NCBI GenBank assembly: GCA_907163375.1
Contig: CAJQUW010006266.1
Location: 124,001 to 188,000 of the forward strand
Reading direction: 5' to 3'
Origin: Prostheceraeus crozeri
Taxonomy: Eukaryota; Platyhelminthes; Polycladida; Euryleptidae
Length of the DNA: 64,000 bases
The translations under genes and the position numbers were made by a program. Under the pieces are notes generated by a model. The model ran no database searches. It was given only the letters and a program-made list of their open reading frames with translations, and had not been told where the DNA came from. This document shows positions 42,532-52,854 of this stretch, one piece after another. Numbering within the stretch: the first letter of the stretch is position 1; each line of letters begins with the position of its first letter.

Positions 42532-44121
42532 CAGGGTAAGGCGTAATTCTGGAGACATAGGGAATATGCTCTGAATCTGATACATTGTTTTCAATGAGAA
42601 TCTCTCCATTTTTAGGCAAGTTTGATGTACCATACAAATTTCTATGATGAATTCATTCAACTACAAGTCAATTTAAGCCATACAGATAATTCAAATATTT
42701 AATTATACAGATATCTATGATTGATAACTATTCAACTTCAAGAAAGACGTCACTCATTCACGTACCTGATATTGAAAGCATCACTTCATTATCATAGAGC
42801 TTTACAATGCAGTTATGGCACTGTCGAAAGAAGAACACATTAATATCGTTTTTCACGCCGCTATCGTGAACTACCGAGCAATAGCAGATGATTTCAATCG
42901 TCGACATCCCGAACGACCACCAATTACACAGATTGCTGTTGGAAAACTGATATGTAAATTTAAAGAAACTGGAAGTGTCGAAGACCGTGAGAGAAGTGGA
43001 AGACGTCTCTCTGTGACAGATGAATCGTTAACGATCTGTACGAGCGCATATTATCTCCGGTTTCCAAAAGTCCTCACAAAAGCTCTCGTCGTGCATCACA
43101 AGAACATGGACTTAGTCAGCGCAGTGTTCTCCGAATTTTGCATGCCTTCAAATGGCATCCATACAAGGTGCAAATGCTACAACATCTTGGTCAAGATGAC
43201 CCCGACAGACGGATGGAGTTTTGTAATTGGGCTTTACAGCGCATGAAAGAATCTCCAAATTTCTCTTCGATGATTCCCTTCACCGTTGCAGCGAATATTT
43301 ATGTTAACGGTGAAATAAATCATAAAATTGGATATGTTGGAGTGATTCGAATCCAAATTGGACTGATCCGTCAACGATTCAAGGAGGTGGTTCGGTGTGG
43401 TGCGGTATTTGGGGTACCAGAATAGTTATGCCTTCGGAAGAAAGTATTACTTCAAAGAAAGTATGACTTCGGAAGTCTACCTACGAATGCTCCAAGAGGA
43501 AATGATACCATCACTACTAAATGCTGACGGAGAATTTCCGGAATTCTTCCAGCAGGACGGAGCGCCACCTCACTGTGGAATATCTGTCAGATTTTGATTG
43601 GACCAACATTTCCCGAATCGGTGGATATGAAGACGTGGATCTGTTGAATGGCCACCTCGTTCACCCGACTTTCAACTCTCAACTTTTACATGTGGGGTCA
43701 TCTCAAATCCTTAGTGCATGCTAAGAAGATCAGGGATCTGGATCATTTGCAAGAAAGAGTTGTTGATGCTTGCGCCTGCATTTCGTCGTGCTCGTATTGA
43801 CTGGAAAAATTTTCTCCTACTGTGTGTAAAACAGAACGGTTCACACACAGAACGCATAATGTGATTAACTTTTCTTTCACTGTGCCTCGTTGAATACTAA
43901 TTCTTATTATAGCAAATTGTTTTTATCTTTTCTAGATCCAAGTGGAAGCTTATTTAATTCAGCTATGTATTGAACTTCGTAGTAACTGTTTTTGTTAAGT
44001 AAAATGCTTATTGCATGTATTTATCCAATTCAGCAGTGATACTTTAGTAAATTAGGTTAACCATCATAGTAATGTGCAAAATGCAACTTTTCCTATGTCT
44101 CCAGAATTACGCCTCACCCTG
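42532..44121 (+). mobile_element. Mariner-type transposon, decayed
   Basis: TA flanks both ends (42530-42531 and 44122-44123). Terminal repeats of about 30 bp begin CAGGGTAAGGCGTAATTCTG, one mismatch between ends. Much shorter terminal repeats and a different sequence show it is a different family from the mariner at 36.6 kb, though both have DD41D-like transposases. Confidence 0.92.
42815..43795 (+). pseudogene. Mariner-type transposase, several frameshifts
   Basis: Starts MALSKEEHINIVFHAAIVNY with a helix-turn-helix, then KFKETGSVEDRERSGRR. The middle is in another frame with YKVQMLQHLGQDDPDRRMEF and a decayed first catalytic region (FSSMIPFTVAANIYVNGEIN, where FSDEA is expected). A third piece reads SEVYLRMLQEEMIPSLL and FQQDGAPPHCG with the second catalytic D. 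The end, FYMWGHLKSLVHAKKI, is in yet another frame. At least three frameshifts and the loss of the first catalytic motif mark it as older than its neighbour at 36.6 kb. Confidence 0.85.
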
Positions 44122-44173
44122 TATATAGAAATCTATAATTCAACCAGTGCAATAATGAAAATATTGCTGCACG

Positions 44174-44258
44174 CCCGTGCAATAATCTGCTTTACAGGTA
44201 AAATAATGTGACAGGATATCTACATTATACGCACGGTGAAAAATATAAGTAATTTATT
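44174..44258 (+). repeat. Direct repeat, right copy
   Basis: Partner of 42205-42284. Begins GCCCGTGCAATAATCTGC and includes AGGATATCTACATTATACGC. Confidence 0.8.
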
Positions 44259-44259
44259 T

Positions 44260-45060
44260 CAATTTCTGATGTCATTATTTGTTGATGCAATTCATCGAAA
44301 CTTGAGAAGTGTAATAGTACTAGTATGAATCATGATTGATGGAATTATTAAAATCAACATTATACTCAATCAGAAACCAATTTTAACCCAATTTGTTGAT
44401 TTAAACTGTCAATTACCATGCAGAAATAATCGAAGTAGATGCATTACACATGTCACTCAGAATTCAAGGCATCTCTTTCGTCCATCCAATAGGCAACGGC
44501 AGGATTGGAGACAGCGGGTGAGGAGTTCCTCTGGATCGCGAATGCCCATATAAAGGGTTCCACAAAATGCGTGCAGAATGGGTGTTGAAAAAGGTTTTCT
44601 AGAATGGAAGTATCATGTCTGTCTCTCACATCGAAATGGCGCATCAGAGAATTAGACAGCTTGCTCCTTCTCGAATGGATAATTCGTAAATCGCCTACTA
44701 TTGGAAGTGGCAAGCAAAAGCTGTCATCCGGTTTCGGACATCAGAGCCGATGAGTGAGTGGAGTGCGTGTGCACTTCGGACATACCAAAACACACGTCGG
44801 TCTGCCTACATTCATACTCTATGCAGTGAGGAATGCTGAGAAGAAGATGGTGAAATCATCAGGTGAACCAATTTTTGTGAGCCTGCTATTTTCATTAATA
44901 CTTGATCGGATCTACCAACATTATGGAGAAAACTTGTGCGCAATGATCTGAATTCTTCGAATCTGAAGAAATCGAGGCAATCGAAGCACTTTGATGGAAT
45001 TCTCTACAATCCGCAAGCGACGCACGACTTTTTTTCATATCTCTGTGTAAGGTATTAAAA
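44260..45060. other. Stretch with no recognised gene
   Basis: No supported feature. A 17-bp direct duplication (ACTGAAAGAGTAAAAAA) occurs just after it at about 45066-45105. Confidence 0.45.
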
Positions 45061-45213
45061 ATTAAAAAACGAAACTGAAAGAGTAAAAAAACTGAAAGAG
45101 TAAAAAGCTGTTGTCAGCGAGAGTCACCGCAGAGTCTGCCCCTGATTTGGCTGAGGACAGGAGGAGAAGTGAGAACTGCTCGAAGTGTGTTGAACTGGGG
45201 TGGCACTGTGAGT

Positions 45214-45715
45214 GCATTGCATCCAGAAACTTCAAAATACCGATTTTGGATCTTTATGAGAAATTCGGTGTTATTGAAGTCAGCGTTAGATGGCATATGT
45301 CTCTGTTCAGATTGATGCACTCGATCGGAAGAACGATGGAAAACTTTAACCAAGAAATTCTGATGAAAGATCTCTTAATGAAAATTCAATTCAGTACCGG
45401 TCATGCGCCTGTGGTATTCCATGAATTGTTTGACACCTGCGAGGATTCGCATAGGAACGTTTTTCGACAACCTCGTGTAAAGACGAAACAATTTGGCGAA
45501 AACAGTATAAGATGGTACAGAAGCAGTTTCTGGAATAAAGTGCCTCTAAACTTACGGTGTGTTCATTGCAAGTCAAATGGAGTAATAAACTTTTTGAGAG
45601 CATACCTCCAAAAACAATCTGGTATCTCGTCTTCAATTTATCGCTTTTACAAGTTGACTTATTCGTTATTTCATGTTACTTGTATACTGTACTTAATTAA
45701 TGCATTTTTATTTTC
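45214..45715 (+). pseudogene. 3' end of a different LINE inserted into the first
   Basis: The frame through the insert ends GENSIRWYRSSFWNKVPLNL, then INFLRAYLQKQ and a short hydrophobic tail. F-G-x-N-S-I-R-Y-x-G-x-x-x-W-N-x-L-P-x-x-I-R, followed by a F-K/R helix, is the usual C-terminus of CR1/Jockey-type LINE polymerases. It sits in the same orientation as its host LINE. Short TGCATT-like repeats occur near both junctions and may be the target duplication. Confidence 0.65.
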
Positions 45716-45891
45716 CGTTTGCGGCACTTGGGGCAAGAATGCTCGGTCAGTCTTCCAAAGAATTGTCTCTCGACTATCCCTTCAAACTGTGTCCTCCCGT
45801 GATGGAATAGACAGAGGTATTCCCGGAAGACTGAGTCTTTGTCTACAGCGTGCCAACGCCAGTGCTTTGCTTCTGCACATGGGGGCTAATG

Positions 45892-46375
45892 TAGGTATTC
45901 CATGAATTGTTTGACACTGTCCACCTGACGTAGGATTCGGCATAGGAAGACGCGCGTTTTCGACAACCTCGTGTAAGACGCGAAACAATTTGCGCACCGG
46001 AAACGTATAAGATGTACAGAAGCAACAGTTTCTGGAAATAAAGTGCTCTAAACGATACGGTGTTATCAAGCCTGTGTTCATTTGAGTCACAAATGGAGTA
46101 AATAAGACTTTTTGACGGCATACCTCCAAAAACCTCAATTCGAGTATCTGTCTTCCAATCTTGCTATCGCTTTTACAAGTTGGACTTATTTGTTATTTGT
46201 CATGTGACGTGTATCTCCCTGTACTTAATTGCCTATGCATTTTTTTTTCTCGTTTGCGGCACTTGGGGAGAATAGATCTGCACTCGGTCCAGTCTTCCAA
46301 AGAATTGTTCCTCTCGACTATCCCTTCAACGCTGTGTCCTCCGTGATGGAATAGACAGAGGTATTCTAATGTTGA
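45892..46375 (+). repeat. Tandem duplicate of 45413-45825, full of small insertions
   Basis: The block from GTATTCCATGAATTGTTTGA to GATGGAATAGACAGAGGTAT is repeated. The second copy is longer and differs mainly by dozens of 1-6-base insertions, with few substitutions. That pattern fits uncorrected long-read sequence better than natural decay. Confidence 0.85.
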
Positions 46376-46564
46376 CCAAGATCTTTGCAATTCTGGACTC
46401 CCATCTTAATTTCTTTCCGTTTTGTTTCACTGATTTTGCCTTTTATTGTTTCTTTCAGGACATTAAAGTCATTTTGTAAATAAGTTATAGTCAACTAGGC
46501 AATTTTGCATCATTAGTTTATGTATAATTCGTATGTATTTTTTTCAATTAATAAAAGTCTCCAG

Positions 46565-47465
46565 TTATTGATGAATAATACAATCTAAAAAGAATAAAAC
46601 AATCTAATTCTGTGGGGTAATTTTTTGCCTTCGCAGTAAGTGGACGGATAGTCCCAAAGTGCAATGCTAGTGTTTAGAAAATAATCAAAACACTACACGT
46701 CAAATACTTCAAAGTTGAAACACAATATCCACTAATCATCTGACCTTATGAATCAATCTTATCTTGACTCTTTATTTGAACAAAGACAGAGAGATGACAT
46801 TCTCAGATGGCCGATAAGAATAATGAATTAGTCTTTAAATAGTTTACTGAAATGTCAACGACAATACTCTCTTAATACGATCTGTTAACAGTTGCTATAG
46901 AAACCTAGCACCTGTGCCATAACAATTGTCTTAGTGAGAAGACCTTAACGACGTTATTAAATGATGTAATTCCACAGAGTATCATCTTCTCATGCCCATT
47001 GCAATTAGTAAGCAACATTACCCGATTCAGCGAGTGAAGGAGGAGACTCCTGCTTGTAACTAAATCAATTTTCTTCATCCATCTACGAAATACGACACAA
47101 GCAGAAACTTGAATAACTTCCTTTCCATTAACTGAACACGACTTTCTATATTTGCATATCTCATTTTTTTCGAGTTTGTTTCCTGAATTAGAGTTCTAGA
47201 AGACGTATGAGCGCTCACAGTAAGGCTCAGTTATATCCATGAGAGCAACTAAGCACGATCAAGGTGATATCTTTGTGAAAAAAAGAACAAAGTGATATCA
47301 AACGCGTGGTTAAATGTAGGATGGGTTTTCTACTTGCTTCCGATGCAAATATCTTCCCATTTGTGTTAACATGCTCTTCTGAAAAGCTGTTGGCATAACG
47401 TTTACGCCTGACCGGAGCGTGAGCATTGCTTCATTACTGCACTGCACTTTGATTCGCTCTATGTC
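46565..47465. other. Stretch with no recognised gene
   Basis: No supported feature. Confidence 0.5.
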
Positions 47466-47468
47466 TAC

Positions 47469-47555
47469 CAGGGCTTCAGAACCGTGGTCCAGCTACCACG
47501 GCTCCGCCTCCGAGTCTCTACCACGCCTCCCGGCGGCCCCTGCTCCGAAACCCTG
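47469..47555. mobile_element. Possible tiny hAT-derived element
   Basis: 87 GC-rich bases begin CAGGGCTTCAGAAC and end GCTCCGAAACCCTG, inverted with three mismatches. Flanking 8-mers ATGTCTAC and ATGTCCGC match at six of eight. Small size and imperfect ends keep this tentative. Confidence 0.45.
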
Positions 47556-47912
47556 ATGTCCGCACAAGTTTGAGTACAAGAAAATTGCTTCCTAGCATTT
47601 GAAAGAATTTGTATATTTTACGAATGAACAATTACATTGATGGTTGCAAAAAGAGAATGAGAAAACCCATCAAACACGCGGCAGTTAAGAAAGTGCGTTT
47701 ATGATGGGAAGGATGATAGGAGAGCGCTATAACCAGAGCGATAAAAAGCGAAATCAAACTTAGATGTAGCATCGATGAGTCATGATGAGCAGGAACGATC
47801 GAACCAAAGACGTGCTCCGAGACGAGGGCCTTGCACGGCTTTTTAAGACAATCCTAAAAGAACTGTTCTTAGGCACAGTCAGTCTTGAAGGAGTACCATC
47901 AATTTACCCATA

Positions 47913-50230
47913 AGATCTCAGCCGATGAGCAGCAACAGTCAGGAAACATCTTCCGGAGATGGTCAACAGTCACTACTACTACTTACAGGTCTCTTCGAAC
48001 TTCCACGATGAGGAGCAGCAGCCAGGAAACATCTTCCACCCAAGAGATCTCAGCGATGAGGAGCAGCAGCCAGGAAACATCTTCCGGAGATGGTCAACAG
48101 TCACTACTGCTACTTACAGGTCTCTTCGAACTTCCAACCATCATCCTCCTGCCCACCCAAGAGATCTCAGCCCGATGAGGAGCAGCAGCCAGGAAACATC
48201 TTCCGGAGATGGTCAACAGTCACTACTGCTACTTACAGGTCTCTTCGAACTTCCAACCATCATCCTCCTGCCCACCCAAGAGATCTAGCCCGATGAGGAG
48301 CAGCAGTCAGGAAACATCTTCGGAGATGGTCAACAGTCACTACTGTACTTACAGGTCTCTTCGAATTCCAACCATCATCCTCCTGCCCACCCAAGAGATC
48401 TCAGCCCGATGAGGAGCAGCAGCCAGGAAACATCTTCCGGAGATGGTCAACAGTCACTACTGCTACTTACAGGTCTCTTCGAACTTCCAACCATCATCCT
48501 CCTGCCCACCCAAGAGATCTCAGCCCGATGAGGAGCAGCAGCCAGGAAACATCTTCCGGAGATGGTCAACAGTCACTACTGCTACTTACAGGTCTCTTCG
48601 AACTTCCACATCCTGCCCACCATAACATCTCAGCGATGAGGAGCAGCAGCAGGAAACATCTTCCGGAGATGGTCAACAGTCACTACTGCTACTTACAGGT
48701 CTCTTCGAAAACCATCACCAAGAGATCTCAGCCCGATGAGGAGCAGCAGCCAGGAAACATCTTCCGGAGATGGTCAACAGTCACTACTGCTACTTACAGG
48801 TCTCTTCGAACATCCAACCATCATCCTCACCCAAGAGATCTCAGCCGATGAGGAGCAGCAGCCAGGAAAAATCTTGGAGATGGTCAACAGTCACTACTGC
48901 TACTTACAGGTCTCTTCGAAACCATCATCTCTGCCCACCAAGAGATTCAGCCCGATGCAGCAGAGGAAACATCTTCCGGAGATGGTCAACCTGTACTTAA
49001 GGTCTCTTCGAACTTCCAACCATCATCCTCCTGCCCACCCAAGAGATCTCAGCCCGATGAGGAGCAGCATCCATTTCCGGAGATGGTCAAACAGTCACTA
49101 TGCTACTTACAGGTCTCTTCGAACTTCCATCATGTCATGCCCACCCAAGAGATCTCAGCCGATGAGGAGCAGCAGCCAGGAAACATCTTCGGAGATGGTC
49201 AACAGTCACTACTACTACTTACAGGTCTCTTCGAACTTCCAACCATCATCCTCCTGACCACCCATAACATCTCAGCCCGATGAGGAGCAGCAGCCAGGAA
49301 ACATCTTCCGGAGATGGTCAACAGTCACTACTGCTACTTAAGGTCTCTTCGAACTTCCAACCATCATCTCCTGGCCCACCCAAGAGATTCAGCCGATGAG
49401 GAGCAGCAGCAGGAAACATCTTGGAGATGGTCAACAGTCACTACTGCTACTTACAGGTCTCTTCGAACTTCCAACCATATCTCTGCCATAACATCTCAGC
49501 CCGATGAGGAGCAGCAGCCAGGAAACATCTTCCGGAGATGGTCAACAGTCACTACTTCTACTTACAGGTCTCTTCGAACTTCCAACCATCATCCTCCTGA
49601 CCACCCATAACATCTCAGCCCGATGAGGAGCAGCAGCCAGGAAACATCTTCCGGAGATGGTCAACAGTCACTACTGCTACTTACAGGTCTCTTCGAACTT
49701 CCAACCATCATCCTCCTGCCCACCCATAACATCTCAGCCCGATGAGGAGCAGCAGCCAGGAAACATCTTCGGAGATGGTCAACAGTCATACTGCTACTTA
49801 CAGGTCTCTTCGAACTTCCAACCATCATCCTCCTGCCCACCCATAACATCTCAGCCCGATGAGGAGCAGCAGCCAGGAAACATCTTCCGGAGATGGTCAA
49901 CAGTCACTACTGCTACTTACAGGTCTCTTCGAACTTCCAACCATCATCCTCCTGACCACCCATAACATCTCAGCCCGATGAGGAGCAGCAGCCAGGAAAC
50001 ATCTTCCGGAGATGGTCAACAGTCACTACTACTACTTACAGGTCTCTTCGAACTTCCAACCATCATCCTCCTGACCACCCAAGAGATCTCAGCCCGATGA
50101 GGAGCAGCAGCCAGGAAACATCTTCCGGAGATGGTCAACAGTCACTACTACTACTTACAGGTCTCTTCGAACTTCCAACCATCATCCTCCTGACAACCCA
50201 TAACATCTCAGCCCGATGAGGAGCAGCGGA
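47913..50230. repeat. 119-bp satellite, about 20 copies
   Basis: The unit includes GATCTCAGCCCGATGAGGAG, AACATCTTCCGGAGATGGTC, TACTTACAGGTCTCTTCGAA and CATCATCCTCCTGCCCACCC. Some neighbours are identical over the whole unit, while others (about 48.6-49.5 kb) have many small deletions. Several frames stay open because 119 is not a multiple of three, but no consistent protein results. Confidence 0.95.
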
Positions 50231-50234
50231 GTTT

Positions 50235-50574
50235 GTGAGTGGGAACTGGAAATGCACATGGCTCCGAGGGCCTTCAGGCGGGAGCTATCACGAGGTTGTC
50301 GCTGGAAGATTGCTTCTACGCGAATGGTTGACGATATAGAATCCACTGCGGAGACTTTAAAAGACTTTGACTCCTTACTACAGACATAGACAGCGGTGGA
50401 CAGGTCCAACTGAGTCCGAGCAGCCATCGACATGCCAACACCGCCATACAGTGCAAAGACAATCGAAGTGCAACTATTCGACGCTTGATATTCATAACAC
50501 AGATTATTTAGGATATAATGCGGCATTTTTCTGGTTATAAGACTACATGAAGGAAATTCCGAGTGTGTAAACAC
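50235..50574 (-). CDS. Candidate host exon of unknown function
   Basis: The minus frame reads MSMAARTQLDLSTAVYVCSK, then SFKVSAVDSISSTIRVEAIF and RDSSRLKALGAMCISSSH, before running into the 119-bp satellite. Composition is more balanced than the flanks and the residue mix is protein-like, with no mobile-element motif. The ATG pair at about 50434-50429 could be a start. It lies just downstream, on the same strand, of another open block (51062-50787). I do not recognise it. Confidence 0.25.
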
Positions 50575-50786
50575 TTCTTAACTTGTCAAGTGCCGCATTA
50601 CAGTGAATACTGTCCAGAGATCTGTATGCTGAAGCATAAAACCATCTTTCTTGCTTTATTAGACATACTGCTCGAGTTCAGCACCCTCACGTCAGGACTT
50701 AATTTTAGGCTCTCATCTTAGATGAAGCAAAAAATCAAGATTACAATATACCACGTATAGCGGGCCTTTGACGGAAACAGTCCGTG

Positions 50787-51062
50787 TCATAGGACTTGTA
50801 AGATGCAAACTTGAGAGCCTCCTAATAATGCTGTATACGAGTACGCTACATGGACGTGTAATGCGCGTAAGTATGGAGCCGTCTGCATATCTGCTTTTAA
50901 GCAGTAGGTTTTATCGGGCCAGGATTCAGTGGCTACGGTCCGGACTCGGTCACCATACTCGACCGAGTTCGCAGCGCCTCTCACGAGGACTAAAGCTTTG
51001 ATGACTATTTCCTGAATTTTAGGAAAATCATGAGCATCTAGTATCAACCTTTGAGATGCCAT
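50787..51062 (-). CDS. Candidate host exon, possible N-terminus, function unknown
   Basis: The minus frame begins MASQRLILDAHDFPKIQEIV with an A-rich context before ATGG, continues with NSVEYGDRVRTVATESWPDK and runs 91 codons to a stop at 50787. The first 70 residues look like an ordinary soluble protein with alternating hydrophobic positions. A splice to the block at 50574-50235 is possible but I cannot identify a donor with confidence. No family is recognised. Confidence 0.28.
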   Translation of the reverse strand: MASQRLILDAHDFPKIQEIVIKALVLVRGAANSVEYGDRVRTVATESWPDKTYCLKADMQTAPYLRALHVHVAYSYTALLGGSQVCILQVL

Positions 51063-51322
51063 ATTTAAATATCGCTGACTTTAGAACAGTCAATTCAAAA
51101 ATCATTTGGAAACTAAAAGTTTAAAAGAATTAGCTGTGTGTATATTCCAACCTGATGTAAGCATCTCACTCGCCGGAATTCTGTTTTTAAAACACAAGAA
51201 AACTATCATGTTTAATTAAGAATGTATTACATTATTAAAGTACAACACATCAAAAGTAAGTACAAATAAGTACAATAATTACATCGTCAGCACCATCAGC
51301 ACCGGCGGTTTGATCACAATAA

Positions 51323-52822
51323 TAGTCCGGCAGCCAGAACGAGTTTCTGCAGGGAACGAGGCCGAAAGTGGGACTTTCACAGAATGATGTACACCCTATG
51401 CCTACTTCGTATCGGCACGTCTACCGAGTTCTAGTGAGTTCCTCTTCTTGTCAGACACGATCAAAGAAAAACGCATGTAAATCCATTGGGACGCAGATTG
51501 TAATTTTTGACTAAAATGAAATTTTCTATGTTTTCTCTGATTACACGAAAAGTCTTAAGCTCAGAATCATAATTTTTTGGCATGGAATGTTTTCAGGTCA
51601 TTTCCTTTCATCTTCATGCACCCCTGTCTATAAAACTAAACACATCTAGATTTGGCGAGCCTCTCAATGTCGACAGACACAAACATTTTGAGCTGCTTTA
51701 TCCACATTTAACCACATTCTCACATACATTGTCGATTAGATACGTCATAAAACAGGGTGTATACCAAAACTCGCACCTCAATTTCCCTGGATTTTCCCGG
51801 TTTTTTTCAGGGATATTTTATCATGCAAGATACTTTCGTTTTTGGGAGCCCAAACCTTCTTGCACCTGAGAGTAAATATTCGACAATTTAATGTTTCATT
51901 AACTACGCACCTGATACAAGAAAAAAACAAAATTACAATAATTCTATGGTATAGCAAAACAACTTTTATTCATCTTTTTCGAATAAGATACATATAAAAA
52001 CAAAAAAAAACAGGAGAACGAACAAGAAGCTTTATGAAATGATGTGAAGAATGAAAGGTTCGGTGTGCAGAAGTTCGGTGCGTGGTTCACTTTTTTCGCA
52101 ATATGATCACCTCCTCTTCCAATACCATGAGTTCCATTCTCCGCTTCTTGATTTCTGCCTCTTTCAACGCCAATTCTTGGGCCGCCCTCTTACTGCCGCG
52201 TCATCGTCGTCTTTGGCTGCTTTCTGTTGGGCCAGTCTGTCTTTGTACCGTCGCGATGAATTTCGGCAATAGTTTATTAGCTCTTTAGAAATCCTAGCTC
52301 TTTAGAGAAAATAAACACAACAGACTACAATTAATAACATATACCACCCAATACTACTAAAAATGGTAAGTTATATTCAAACGACAGAGCCTGTTTTTAA
52401 CCATTATGTTTCGAATTCCAAACTATTATCTTCATCTCCATTTTCCCTGTCTTTTCCCGGTTTTCCCTGTTTTCCCTGTCATTTTAAAATTCCCTGTCTT
52501 TTCCCGGTCGGTATACACCCTGTAAAAGCACATGCTTATCATAGGAAATGACCTGAAGACATTCCATGACAAAAATTATGACTCTGGGCTTAGTACTTTT
52601 CGTTTAATCAGAGAAAACATACAAAATTTCATTTTAGCCGAAAACTGCAATCTGCGTCCCATTGGATTTACAGGTGTTTTTCTTTGATCTTGTCTGACAA
52701 GAAGAGGAACTCACTAGAACTCGGCAGTCACGCCGATTCGTAGTAGGCATAGGGTGTACATCATTCTGTGAGTCTCACTTTTGCCTCGTTCCCTGCAGAA
52801 ACCCGCTCTGGCTGCCGGACTA
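51323..52822. mobile_element. Foldback element whose ends are the 76-bp satellite unit
   Basis: Arms of about 280 bp (51323-51605 and 52540-52822) are inverted copies. The outermost 76 bp of each arm is one unit of the satellite found at 56.8-58.3 kb and 36.2 kb; the inner part includes TCTACCGAGTTCTAGTGAGT and TCCATTGGGACGCAGATTG. A 28-bp direct repeat (AGTACAATAATTACATCGTC and on) lies at 51269-51296 and 52825-52852, with one mismatch. It touches the right end but is 26 bp away from the left end. Confidence 0.82.
51753..52522. mobile_element. Inner transposon with CAGGGTGTATACC ends
   Basis: The ends CAGGGTGTATACC and GGTATACACCCTG are perfectly inverted over 13 bp, and TAAAA abuts both sides (51748-51752 and 52523-52527). 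Short TTTTCCCGG and TTTCCCTG repeats fill both subterminal regions. The minus strand at about 52268-52085 shows a charged helix (RRYKDRLAQQKAAKDDDDAA, then LALKEAEIKKRRMEL in another frame) that may be the coiled-coil end of an encoded protein. Superfamily not assigned. Confidence 0.7.
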
Positions 52823-52854
52823 TTAGTACAGTAATTACATCGTCAGCACCATGA

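Larger units (their letters stand above)
45102..46560 (+). pseudogene. Second copy of the LINE 3' end, interrupted and partly duplicated
   Basis: The start (45111-45213) reads SARVTAESAPDLAEDRRRSE and CVELGWHCE, as in the copy at 4.3-4.7 kb. After a 500-bp insertion it resumes with CGTWGKNARSVFQRIVSRLS and RLSLCLQRANASALLLHMGA (45720-45895). The 3' untranslated tail (46372-46530, with CAAGATCTTTGCAATTCTGG) again matches the other copy, in which it continues without interruption. The insertion point is in the codons after WHCE, where the intact copy has PLAISVYGTW. Confidence 0.8.

Noticed and set aside
47885-50200. Overlapping open frames of about 60-170 codons across 47.9-50.2 kb
   Set aside because: All are shadows of the 119-bp satellite, whose frame rotates with each unit.
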